NCBI GenBank assembly: GCA_028274465.1
Contig: CM051456.1
Span: 9,327,745 to 9,391,744, forward strand
Direction of reading: 5' to 3'
DNA length: 64,000 nt
Origin: Plantago ovata
Taxonomy: Eukaryota; Streptophyta; Magnoliopsida; Lamiales; Plantaginaceae
Positions within the stretch are counted from its first letter, which is position 1; each line of letters opens with the position of its first letter. Under the pieces are notes generated by a model. The model did no database searches, was not told the DNA's origin, and was given only the letters and a program-made list of their open reading frames with translations. The position numbers were made by a program, and so were the translations under genes. Shown piece by piece: positions 46,868 through 59,100 of the stretch.

Positions 46868-48434
46868 ATGGCGACTCGAACGATTCTCACACTCACTCTC
46901 GCCTCACTTCTTCTCCTCTCTCTTCTCCCCTCCTCATTCCCTTCTGCCGTCAACGTAGACGACGATGAAGACCTCAGCTTCCTAGATGAAGTCGAGCCCG
47001 AAGCTGAATCACACGATCATCACCACCACCATCACGACGACCACCACGAATCCGATTCCGAAGGAGATGACTCAGATTTCGAGAACTACGACGATTTCGA
47101 TCCGCCTTCCGATTCCAACCACGAGGAAGAGCACGAATCGCTCCCTACATTCGACGAGACTGACGTCGTCGTTTTGACTGACCGAAACTTTAGCAGCTTC
47201 GTCGATGACAATAAGCACGTGATGGTGGAGTTTTACGCGCCGTGGTGCGGCCATTGCAACGCATTGGCGCCGGAATACGCGGCGGCTGCCACTGAGCTGA
47301 GAGAGCAGAATGTGAAGCTCGCTAAGGTAGATGCCACGGAGGAGAACGGCCTAGCGGAGAATTATGAGGTGCAAGGGTTTCCTACTGTGTTTTTCTTCGT
47401 TGATGGCGAGCATCAACCCTATACTGGTCAACGTACCAAGTGAGTTATGTTATCTTCTGCATTTCTATTTTGATTTGTTTCTAGTAGATCAGTATTAGAC
47501 TATTAGTATTGAAGAAAAAGTGAATAACTAGCTTTAGTAATTAAATTCTCGTTAATCCTTTTCCGCTCTGTAAATCTAGTCTGGTCCTTAATAATGACTG
47601 CTAGTTGTGTAGTTATGAAGTTCCGGATGTGAACGTGCTTACAAATAGAGTAAGCATCGCAGTTTCCGATAAGTAGGAACTTATAGGAATGTGGATGATG
47701 TGAATTGAGAATGAATGAGCTGATGATAGCTTTTATCTTTGAGTAGCCAAGTAGTTAATTGGATCTAAGTGTGGATCAAGTGAAGCTTAGATTGATTACG
47801 TATGCAAACAGGAAGGATTGGACCAGATAGTTGTTAGGGATGAAGAGGCGTTCAATCTTACAATCTTACAATCTTATGGTGTACTATAATTACTAGTAGT
47901 ACATAGTATCAGAAGTGATTGGAACGACAATAGAACAAAGCTTAAAACAATTACTAATTACTTAATTATTTTAAAGAGATTGTTTCTACCACTTGATTGA
48001 TTGTCTGGTAAAGTTAGTACCATTTATGATTGCTATCCCATTCACTGCCCCAATTTTATTGTACGGTGCAGCAGTGAAAGCATGCTATCTTATCATTACG
48101 TACTTTAGGGAAATTCTTTTTGCATGGTTATGCAACTGGACTAACAATTTGTATGAGCTAGGGAGTATTATACTCAAGTAGTTGACAATGAATATGATAT
48201 CTATGCAGGGATGCCATTGTGACTTGGATCAAGAAGAAAATAGGACCAGGTATATCCAACATTACTACGACTGAGGATGCAGAGCGTGTATTAACCTCTG
48301 AGAGTAGTGTTGTTTTGGGCTTCTTCGACTCGTTGGTGGTAGGTGAATAATTGATTGGCACCCATTGTTACATATATGTGAAATGAAATTTGACATCATG
48401 TGCACTAAATCTTCCGTACATTTAAAAATATACG

Positions 48435-48480
<46 letters not shown>

Positions 48481-51400
48481 ATTTAAAAAGAAAGAAGAAG
48501 AAAACACTATTGTGCCTTATAGATTTCAGTTTTGAACTTTTGATATATATGTGTGTGCGCCTTTATGATTTGTAATCCATCTCGCACCAATTTTTCAGAG
48601 CTATAGTATCCCTAATAACATGTCTTCTCTCCCACCCCCACCTAACGCTCTGCCACTTTACTCCTGCTTGTTTTTTGTTGTTCATATTGTTGTCATTTCT
48701 GTTATGCTACACAATACTTGTAGGTTCCTACATCTTTGTTTTCGGTTTTATTGTTGAAACTGGACACTCTTACTTTGATTTTACTCCTAAAACGATTCAT
48801 TTCTAGCTGGATGGCTTGTGAGGCTATTGAAGTGTCTATTTACTACACAATTGTTTACTTTTTATTTAAATAATTACAGGGTCCTGATACTGAAGAGTTC
48901 TCTGCTGCATCAAAAATTGAATTCGATGTTAACTTTTACCAAACCTCAAATCCTAATGTGGCAAAGTTGTTTCACCTGGCAAGTGATGTGAAAAAACCTG
49001 CTGTTGTTTTGGTAAAGAGGGAGGCTGAGAAAGTGTCATATTTTGGTGAGTGTTTAAAAGAATAACAGTTGAAACTATTGCGCTGTTCATATGCTGCTTA
49101 AATTTTTACCCTCCTTATTGTTTCTGCAGATGGGCATTTCAAAAAGTCTGCAATAGCTGAGTTTGTATCTGCCAACAAGCTTCCTCTAGTGATCATTTTC
49201 ACTCAAGAAAGCGCATCATTGATATTTGAAAGCTCAATTAAGAAGCAGGTGAGTAGCTAGATTAGTGTCCCTATTGTCTGTAAGAACATCAGCATGGCTT
49301 TCAGATACTACTCATTTTGTTGCTTCTGGAAATTGTGCCTGATATGTGCACACAACTTCCATCACTGGTATAATTTCAAATTTCTTGGGATTTTCATTGT
49401 CAGATATTGCTCTTTGCAACATCGAAGGACTCGGGAAAGGTCCTCCCAACATTTGAAGAAGCAGCAAAGATTTTCAAGGGAAAGGTATTGTAACTAGATC
49501 TGAAATGAGAGAGTTTTGTATTGTAAAGTTAGAAGGTCAAACTTGAATTCTCATGAAGTATTTGCGATAGTTACCAAAGCATATCTTTTTGTCGGGCAAT
49601 CACGTAGTGCATAGAGCACAATACAAAACTCCGGGGATTTTAGGTTTTTGAAAAACACATTCACGCTTTCTTGGCTTTCAGATATAACACTTCTATTAGA
49701 ATTATCCTAGAAATTGTTGTGTGATCATCACATAATCTTTATTATATCCTGAGAGTTGATCAGTAACTGGTTTGAATCTTTTCTTATTTCAGTGGTGCCA
49801 TTTCAATTGTTATCGTCATGACATCATTATTTCAACATACTGATATACTATGCAACTTAAATTGGTGCAGCTTATATTTGTCTATGTGGACGTTGGCAAC
49901 GAAGAAGTCGGGAAACCTGTAGCAGAATATTTTGGGATCACTCATACTCCAAAAGTAATGTCGAAATTCTTCTTTAAATAAACATTTTTTTATGTACAAA
50001 TTTTCTTTTCAGCCAGTGGATGTTGGATGTCCAATACCATAGTTACTCGCACTTATCAAACTGTTAACCTCTAATGCAGGTCTTGGGATATGTAGGAAGT
50101 GATGATACAAATAAGTATGTATATGATGGGGAAGTTACATCTGAAAAAATTAAGGTTCGATATCTCTCATTTTTCTTTTTTCTTTTTTCCTGTTCTTCCC
50201 TCAATTTGGTCTGTGTTACTCTATCTGCATGTTTGTCTCTAAACTTGGGTTGTGGGTTTTGCAAAATGAGTGTCATATTTTCAGGCTTTTGGGACATTTA
50301 TTTTGCAAAAACCAAAAACTTAGTTTAGAGTCAAACATGCTTTATATGTTTCTTTCATCTTCCATTGGCATGTCATTTGTTGAGGAACTATAATATCTTC
50401 TGTTTCACTAGGCATTTGGGGAGGCTCTCTTGGAAGACAAGCTCAAACCATTTTACAAGTCAGATCCAGTTCCTGAGACCGTGAGTTTTAGTTTCTTTTC
50501 TACCTCTTCAGGTGCGGTTCCGCCCCCCCCCCCCCCCCTCGTGTACATTATATTTAATGATATTCATGTTACAGAATGATGAAGATGTGAAGATAGTTGT
50601 TGGGAATAATTTTGATGATATTGTCTTGGATGACTCTAAGGATGTTCTTCTTGAGGTATGTAGTATGTCATGTTCTCTTTCCAATATATTTCTGCTGTCA
50701 ATTTGTATTCTAAAAGCATACTCTTGAAATATCTTGCATTTAGATATACGCACCATGGTGTGGCCATTGCCAATCTCTTGAACCAACATACAACAAGCTC
50801 GCGAAGCACTTGCGTACTGTAGAATCTCTGGTCATAGCTAAGATGGATGGAACCACAAACGAACACCCTAGGGCCAAGGTAATTCCTCATCAACTTTTTG
50901 AGAATAAAAGACTCTCGTAGTAGCTGGCTTATTCTTTTTGTACGTCTTTTAACTGAAATTGAGTACATGCTTTGACAATTTTAACTTTATTTGTTAACCA
51001 AGCAAATCAATGTAAGCATTTATTGCCGTGTGCCTAGAAGTTCAGATGAGGTAAAGATGGATTGCTTCTGTTCTGACTTGTCTGACCGATTTCATTTCTA
51101 AGTCATGCCCTTTAAGCTAGAGTCGAATACAGTTTGTTTTACAGTACGATTTACTCACTTTGTTTGCTGAAGCAACACTCAAATTATACATGATTTGACA
51201 CGAGTGTGTATCTATTTCATTCCACAATCTCTTTCCCATGCACATTTTCCAAATTTCTTCACCACCCCGTGGTCTGTGGCATCCTTATTGCAACTTCTTT
51301 TGGAATTTCAAACTCTAAACCAAAGCTCTTTATTCACAATATAAAAAAGTAGATGTGGGCTAAAAGAGCGCTAATGCTTCCATTTTAAATGCTAGTATAT

Positions 51401-51771
51401 TATTGTTTACAGATTTATCTACTGCCTCTGAAAACAACACTTTTCCTTGTAGGCTGAAGGATTCCCCACAATACTTTTCTTTCCAGCAGGAAAGAAAAGC
51501 TCTGAACCTGTAAGTGTAATTTGGTAACTATGATTCAAATAGATGTTTGATCCTGTTCATTTAGTTGTTTGATTCTCTCCATTATGGCCCAACTATTTGG
51601 CAGATCGTGGTTGAAAGTGAACGAACAGTGAAGGGTTTATACAAGTTCCTCAAGGAACATGCATCTGTTCCTTTCAAGCTGCAGAAAACAGCTTCGTCTC
51701 CAGCTTCACAGGATTCTAATGCCACAGAAAGCATCACGAGCTCCCAGGCCGAGTTGAAGGATGAACTATGA
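46868..51771 (+). CDS. PDIL1: Protein disulfide isomerase, acidic-N-terminal class (PDIL1-3/1-4 type)
   Basis: Twelve exons: 46868-47439, 48209-48338, 48880-49045, 49130-49248, 49404-49484, 49871-49954, 50080-50154, 50412-50480, 50575-50655, 50744-50878, 51453-51509 and 51604-51771. All phases close, giving 578 aa. Signal peptide about 1-26; a very acidic His-rich spacer about 30-95; thioredoxin domain a with WCGHC at 126-130; b and b' domains without cysteine pairs; domain a' with WCGHC at 464-468; and C-terminal KDEL. The acidic extension before domain a and the a-b-b'-a' order define the plant PDIL1-3/1-4 group. The enzyme forms and shuffles disulfides in the ER lumen. The His run (six consecutive His within 51-56) is more pronounced than I would expect. 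Confidence 0.95.
48436..48478. repeat. (GT)n microsatellite in PDI intron 2
   Basis: About 21 GT repeats, about 100 bp after exon 2. Likely length-variable. Confidence 0.95.
50227..50340. mobile_element. Palindromic MITE in PDI intron 7
   Basis: The left arm GCATGTTTGTCTCTAAACTT and the right arm (inverted) GCATGTTTGACTCTAAACTA continue to GGTTTTTGCAAAAT, making arms of about 41 bp around a 30-bp loop. No coding sequence; transcribed as part of the intron. Confidence 0.7.
50523..50538. repeat. Poly-C tract in PDI intron 8
   Basis: A run of about 16 C between exon 8 and exon 9, 36 bp before the exon 9 acceptor. Prone to length error in sequencing. Confidence 0.85.
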
Positions 51772-53410
51772 GAACTATACTATAAATACGGTTGAAAAGA
51801 GTCCAAAGATGGGTATATCGGGGGAGGTCTAAATTCTGCCTCCCCCTTTTCTCTTTTCTGATATGTAGGAATATTTTGATCTTGTGACTTCCCATGTACA
51901 AGTTGTAACAGACATAGTAATAGAGAAGATGAAGATTAGACTACTGGATGGTTATTTTTAGTTTTAATCTGGAATATTATGAAAAGAAATGTGTGACTGT
52001 TGAATAGAAGAAATTCCCCCAACACGTTATAGTCTTGTACACTCTGAGTTCGCACCTTTTGAATCTTGAAACCTGTAAAATTACACGAAAAAATACAAAA
52101 ATTGTGAACGTATTACTCAATTATTCTGCTAGCGTTAACCCAACTCAAGAATAGTCTATGAATAAACACAAAGGCTACTCAGAGTCAGAGACAGTGCTGT
52201 GTTCTTGTAAAAAAACAAATATTATTAAATGAAACATTTATATATGGTCAATAGAATCTATTTTTTATTCATTAAAAAAAAGTTATGTTCTTAATTAAGT
52301 ATTATGCTTTCGCTAATAACACTTGTGTTTATCGATCTATTTTGTTCTAAACCGTCAACCAAGAGAGTTATACTATGACTTAATTATGTGAAATTTGAAG
52401 GGTTTTTAGCTATCAATAGATTGGAATGCACAATTGTAAAGTAGGCTGCTGAAACTACATGCATTTTTTTAACTCTTATTTAAAAAATTTAAAGATAATG
52501 CATCAACACATAATGATAATGATTAGTGATACGTCCGATACGTCGGAGCGATACGCGATACGAGATTCGCCACCTTTGAAGAATCCGATTCTTAAAGAAT
52601 CGATCCTTAAAAATTACAGAGTATAGATTCCCTAATTTTGGAAACGTAATTCAATACTAATTGATACATGATTCGCTACTAATCGATACATGATTAGAAA
52701 TCATGACTCATATGTTGGTAGAAAAAAATAGGAATCAATTGATTTTTATTTAAATAAATAGATATAAAATATAAATCAAGAAAACATAATGAAGTTGGGA
52801 GTCAGGAATATTCAATAAGTCTCTCTCTCTTATTTTTCTATTTTCTCCTCCCCCTCTTTATCTCCTCTCTCGTCTCAGCAAAAATAAAGATCCGAAATTC
52901 ATAATCCATATTCATTATCATAAACACAACCAAAAGATTGGTCCTCCCGATCTTGTATCGGATTCGCCAAATCTGAAGAATCGTCAAGAATTCCAACCGC
53001 GAATCCAAGAGAATCGTATCGCACTTCAATACGCAAGAATCCGATTCACAATTCGTCACTAGTCCGAAGAATTTGTTTTGTCACTTGGATAAGTTGTGGT
53101 GTTACAAGCATCCCTATTATTATTATTTTTTTAAAAATTGAATCAAACAATAAATTTACCATGTAATAGGAGTAGATATGGAGTAGATATGAATAATACA
53201 GTATGATGGACCATTACGCTGTTACATGGTATTAAAAAAAGAAGAAAAAGAGTAGATTGAAATTGGAAAAGTTACCCGCGGAATTGTGTAGAAACAGAAA
53301 TACATTGCAGTAAACGACGCATACCTTGAGATGTAAGCAAAACGGTAATCTCCAAATCTGAACCGCATTTTCCTAACCTCACCCACGTTCCTTTCCTTCC
53401 CTTTCTCTCT
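51772..53410. other. PDI 3' region and spacer
   Basis: The first 250 bp are likely PDI 3' UTR. At about 52524-53061 there is a possible degraded TIR element: TAGTGATACGTCCGATAC on the left and an inverted TAGTGACGAATTGTGAATCG on the right, with GAATCCGATTCTTAAAG palindromes. No target duplication was found. Confidence 0.4.
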
Positions 53411-53418
53411 CTATAAAC
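53411..53418 (+). promoter_or_regulatory. TATA box of the AGP-like gene
   Basis: CTATAAAC after a CT-rich tract, 235 bp before the ATG, implying a leader of about 200 nt that is CT- and CA-rich. Confidence 0.5.
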
Positions 53419-53652
53419 TCAACTCCCTTTCTATTTCAAAAAGTCTCTCTCAAACTCCTCCGTTTCTTTCTCTCTTAAGACTCACTCTCCTTCAAACCCA
53501 AATCACTTCATCTCAACTCCAATTCCATTCAGATCTCCCCCACTAGAACACTCTTTTCTTCTCCTTCTTATTATTAATACATTATACAAAACATCAATCC
53601 AACACAATTCAATCAAATCACCAGCACCACATTCTCTTCAAATCTAACAACA

Positions 53653-54168
53653 ATGGCGCTTCCAAATCTGACATTATCCCTAGCACTACTCCTCCTCCTC
53701 CTCATCCTCCCTATCTCCACCCTCTCCCAATCCCCTTCCCCCTCCCCCGAACCTTCCGCCGCCGACGAAACCACCAACTCCACATCTCCGCCGACACCTC
53801 CACCAACTCCTTCCTCTGCTCCTTCACCCGCCTCTCTCACATCTCCGCCTGCTCCTCCTCCGTCAGATCTCACTCCAACTCCAGCACCATCTCCACACAA
53901 TGGCGACGAATCTCCATCACCATCACCATCACCAGCCGCATCTCCTCCAGCACCGGTCGCCAACACAGGCTCTCACGCAGATCTGGATACTTACGATGAT
54001 GAAGTTCCGAGTTCCGGTGGAATGAGTGGCGGTAAGAAGGCTGGGATTGTGATCGGAGTGTTTGCTAGTGCGTGCGTCGTGATTGGCGGTGCAGTGGTGT
54101 ATAAGAAGCGCCAGCAGAACATACGGCGGGCGGAGTACAGCGCTGCTGCGAGAAGAGAGTTTCTGTAG
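53653..54168 (+). CDS. Arabinogalactan-like Pro/Ser-rich membrane protein, 171 aa
   Basis: Single exon. Signal peptide 1-26 (MALPNLTLSLALLLLLLILP followed by ISTLSQ), then a Pro/Ser/Thr/Ala-rich ectodomain about 27-102 with SPSP, PPTPPPTP and SPAP repeats typical of hydroxyproline-O-glycosylated proteins. A short acidic linker (DLDTYDDEVPSS) precedes GGKKAG, a membrane helix 131-150 (GIVIGVFASACVVIGGAVVY) and a basic cytosolic tail KKRQQNIRRAEYSAAARREF. Classical AGPs end in a GPI signal; here a basic tail follows the helix, so it is better read as a type-I membrane protein. Expected at the plasma membrane with its glycosylated part in the wall. The tail resembles that of the 122-aa protein at 38903. 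Confidence 0.9.
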   Translation: MALPNLTLSLALLLLLLILPISTLSQSPSPSPEPSAADETTNSTSPPTPPPTPSSAPSPASLTSPPAPPPSDLTPTPAPSPHNGDESPSPSPSPAASPPAPVANTGSHADLDTYDDEVPSSGGMSGGKKAGIVIGVFASACVVIGGAVVYKKRQQNIRRAEYSAAARREFL

Positions 54169-56114
54169 ATGCACGGGGGCGAGTGGAGACGAAGAAGATT
54201 GATTGGTGATGAGGATGAGTATGTTGGCAATTGGTTAAGATTTAAAATATTTTGAATACATACAGAGATAGATTTATTGCTATATACTTGTGCTTAATTA
54301 CTTTTTTCTTCCTATTCTGATGGAGGATTTGATTTGTTTCATTCTTTATTGTTGCCTCGTTAGTTATGTCGAATAATAATAATTACGATATGATTTATTC
54401 TATATCGGATTTATTAACACTATTACTACATTGTAGATTTTTGAAAAGCTGTTGTTCGATCTGGTTCCAAATCTGATGATCCACTAGTAGTGTTAAAATT
54501 TTCAATCTAGTTTCGTTTCTGCCTTTTCTCATAGTTTGCTTAACTATTATTATTGGATCTATAGATTTGTTGCTTATCTATTGGGTAATTTGTTCTGAAT
54601 GTCGAATAGTAATGGCGAATAGCAATGGCTGCTGCTTTAGCTCAATCATCTGTTTACGCAAATGTGACATCTCAAAACTAATGTTAAGTTGGTGTTGAAT
54701 TTCTTGTGTCGTAATCATGAACATGTCAAGCTATATTATATATGTACAACTATTAAGTTCATTTTGTTCCCCTTTCTTTGTTTGGGACTTGGGGTTGAGG
54801 TTGCTTTGAAAATGATTTTTGGAAACGAGAGCCATTTGTTGACATTGTTGTTGCTTTGCTTACTAAAAAGTAGTGTTAGGTTGACTTATACTTGGCTAAA
54901 TAGTAGTGTTAAGTAAATAAAAATTGTGAAATCTGAATGCTCTCTGTACGTTTCCTGGTAGAATGTAATCTTACCATATTCTATAGTCTCTGGTCCTCCG
55001 TACTCTCCCATATGCACTGGCACTGTATAGCTCAACAATCGTTTGTTTTTATGCAACGTGACATGCACTATAAATCTCAAAACTTTGTCAAGTTGGTGTT
55101 GAATTTCTTGTGACAAGTACGCACACTATTTTGACTGTGTGAAACCTGAATCTGTGTTTACGTTGGAAAGTAGTCTATATTCTATCGTCTCTGGCTCCTC
55201 TGTAAAGTACTTTTTAACTTTTTTATTTTGGAAGTTATATTACGAAAAAAAACAAATGTTCACAACTACTTTGGGGCGGTTTTTTGTGCCAAATCTATTG
55301 TAGAAGTGAGGCTGACAAGCAATTGAAACTATTGGAAACATTTCCAGTACGACTCTACACATGGCATACGTGTGGCTAATATGTACCTTTATGTTATGAG
55401 AACTGAATATTCTACCGGAGGGAGTTGTTTCAGAGGGTGTGTGTATGTGTGTGTTTTATTTCGAAAACAGTAGACTTCCTCTGCTGTCTGCGACAATACG
55501 AGTTGAGAGGATTGGTTTTACACATTTTCTACTTTATAGATTTCTATTAGTATGACCAATGACATTGGGTGTATAACGCTAAATTCATGGTGAACTGAAT
55601 TTATTTAACTTGCACTGAACTCAAGTAAAAACTGAACTAAATTTCACTGAATTTAATGGAGCTGAATTGAGATGGGCAGGGGTTGCAGAAATTGATGGGC
55701 GGCTGGTATGTGAAGACAAGAAGCTGTCAGTAACCTTGTAGGGTAAGGTGATGGAACGTAATGCTAGTAAAACGGGAATTCTTAGATTTGCAGCAGAATT
55801 GCTGCCTAGATAATGCGTTGTCGAGGATAAATATTGGCATCGCGTCATCTACTTTTCCTCGTGCTATATCAGTGAAGATGTTTTTCGAACTGATATTATA
55901 CGGTGTGTATATATATGGCAAAAAATCTGCACGATACTGTACAATATAACAATCCAAACACTGCATATAAAACTGCTTAGTTTTGAGCAGCTATTCTATT
56001 GCCAACAACTCTGTATCAAGAATGTGTTTATTGTTTGTATTGCGTTGAGCTACCAAAGGTACGAACCTCCTCACATGATTAAATCACAGTATGGTGTATT
56101 CATAGCTAGGTGTT
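54169..56114. other. Spacer between convergent AGP-like and HDS genes
   Basis: Contains the 3' UTRs of both genes. A TGAACTGAATT-type repeat occurs at 55570-55670. The duplicated phrase AAGTTGGTGTTGAATTTCTT (about 54685 and 55091) marks an old local duplication. No gene supported. Confidence 0.45.
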
Positions 56115-59100
56115 CTACTCATCTGCTGGTGGATCCACCCAACGACCATGCTCTTTGATTAGCTCGATCAATGCATCTGTTGCTTGCTCCATTGCAATGG
56201 CTCTTTTCACCACGGTCTGAATAGGGCAAAATTATCATGAATGAGAAAAAATATTGATTGTATACATAGTAGTAGTTAATAAGTTTCAAGGGTTTGGCCA
56301 GATAACCTTCTCCTGATGCCATATAGCAATTACAGGAAAAACATCCGTTTAAATGATTAAATGTACCTTCCATACTGTGTATATAATTGCACTGTATCCC
56401 AGATTATTATTGAATATAAAATCCGCTAAGGTTTTAGTTCTACATGGAAGTTAGGCCATACTTCATGTTCATGTTATCTCATTCAAAGAATCAGTGGCTG
56501 TGTGCTAATTTAAAAGAGATGAGGATTATGTTACCTTTCCAACATAGAGATCGATCTTTCCAGGTGCACCACCAACATAACCGAAATCTGCATCGGCCAT
56601 CTCTCCAGGGCCATTCACAATGCAACCCATGATTGCAATCTGCATACGAAGGAGCCATTAACAGATAAGAACTTCAATATTTAAAACGTGTGAAAAAGTT
56701 CTAAACGTTTCATTTATTGCAGGTATATGACATATAATTACCAAAACACAAACCAATGAGGTCTAGCTCAATTGGTTAGACTGAGGTGTCATGACACTAG
56801 AGGTCATAGGTTCAATTCTCGCCAAGTACGAGATTATTTATAATTTATTACTAGCTTTGTAATGCTACTTGTGAAATTGTAATGATTCGATTATTAAAAA
56901 AATTACCGAAACACCAGGCAAATGAGATGTCTTGTCTCTTATTTCGGCACTAATCTCTTGGAGGTCGAATAAAGTTCTTCCGCAGGATGGGCATGAGACA
57001 TATTCCTGAATAATGATCAAGTAGCGCACAGTAAGCAAATATCTACAAAAAACTCATACTAATGGTGAAGAGAGATTGATCCATTTTCCTCCTAATGTTA
57101 GCTATACACTCACCGTCTTTGTATTCCTCATCCTGCAGCCTTGGAGCAAATTAAAGGATGTGTTTCTAAGGAATTCAAAGTCCTGGTCTGGGGCATCCAA
57201 TAGGATACCATCTCCGAGGCCATCTACCAGAAGGGCTCCTGCATTAGTACCAGCACCAATGACTAAATCATCCCTGCCATTACGTAGATACTATGTTAGG
57301 CGAATTCTAGAATATATTTAAGCAAACTATTGGTGGGTTGAGTTACCTGTGAATTGCTTTAGGGAACTGTATATGATGAATCACAGGAAATTCCAAGGAG
57401 TTTTCTGAGAGATACTCAAAAAGCCTGCAAACACCATACCATTCAAACTAAGGCTTATGGCTGTCAAAAAAATGAGAACAATACCTAGTGCATATCTCAG
57501 CACACACACGTTCATAGGGTTAATTGTAATTGCATATTACTCAAAAGTTTTTATAAAACATTTGTTACAAGTAACAACCATAAGGTTTGATTTTCATGAC
57601 CACTCCATTTCATATCTGCATCAAAGGATAATATAACCTACAAAAATATGAAGTGGTTTGATCTAGGTTCGACTTTGAAGTAAAAAGAAAGATATACTAG
57701 TAAATTGACATTGAATGAATTCCACAGAACCAATACAAAAAGTATGTGTGTCTGACAAATGTGAAATGAGTTTGATTTTGAAACAAGTCGTCCGAAAAGA
57801 CACAGCATGATATTCAAAGGAGGCATAGATGTGATGATAGTGAAAGGAGTGATTATGAAACAGTATCCATATAGCCTGCAATAAATATACCGTCTTGCCG
57901 CATGAACTCTGCTAGTCTTCTCTTCGGAATATGGCAGATCATGAAGGATCATGGTTGCTTCCGTACTCTTTAGGATTTCTAACTCTTCTTCGGATTCATC
58001 ACCACGTACAGAGACAACCAAGCGCGTACCTGAGTCATTTAGACAAAATTAACTTGATGCTCACAGGGATTTGACTACTTTATAATAATTTCAGAATTTT
58101 AACAGAGACCACACCTTCTGGAAGAAGTTTGTAAGCACCAGTGGACAATTCCTTGAGACTCACCATGACCAAAGCATTTGGTAACGGTTTTGACAGCTGT
58201 TCCGACAAAGGAGTTATAACTCCCATGCTTATGTCTATCAGCCGTTTGAGAGCTAGTCGCTGTTCATAGGCCAATGAAAGAACACGTTATCTCGTGCCTT
58301 GTAGAATTTACAAAAAGAAACTCTTATGTATTTTTTGCTGACACCTTTCTATATCTTAACCAAACTATTGACTTACAGCATCTTTATCATCTGCTGGTGG
58401 AAGTTCTCTTAGCAAGATTGAATCCACAGTTGCCAGATCCTGTAGCAAGTATTAGATCTCTAAATAAACTCCATCAGAGAGAAAGGAAGGGCATGTATTC
58501 ATGCAAAAAGGACATCAAGTTTATACCTTAAACGGCATCCCAACAACAAGTTTTGCTGCTAAAGACCTGTATAGAAGTTCTGGTGCCTGAAATACAATGG
58601 AAATTGAATATTAAAAAACATAACTGAAACAGAATATCATATACTATGAATAAAAAAAGGGAAATTAATTCTATTTTCTAGCTGAAATTACATCTCGAAA
58701 CAGACGAACATAGGCAAAGGATACCTTTAGCTGATCAAGCGAAACTGACATCAGAACTGAGCCATCACGATGAAGCACACCTCTAAAGTCAACCTCTTCG
58801 CCCTGCATTAATTAGTCGTAACATCAGCTAATTTCAGAATTCCACAACAAATCAAATTAGTGAACTTCAAAGACTCGCATGTGACCTCTTTTTGAACCGG
58901 AAGTTGACCACTTCTCCGCTGAAAATCAAAATAGCACCTGTGCTTTTCTTTGAATGGTGCCTGGTTAAGGACAACAAGAAACCCTTTCATTCAGGACATG
59001 CTGGTTCTAGAAGATCCTGAGTGAATATTTACTAGTCTATGTTTGAATCTATACCACTCCTTTCTGAAGCTCGGATGCTTTCATGCCAAGGTTGGCCAAT

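Noticed and set aside
53613-53966. 117-aa Gly/Asp-rich minus ORF opposite the AGP-like gene
   Set aside because: Reverse complement of Pro/Ser-rich codons; the plus-strand signal peptide and membrane helix make that strand the real one.
57638-58531. ORFs of 127 and 85 aa in the HDS region
   Set aside because: They are HDS exons read through into introns, or antisense shadows of them.
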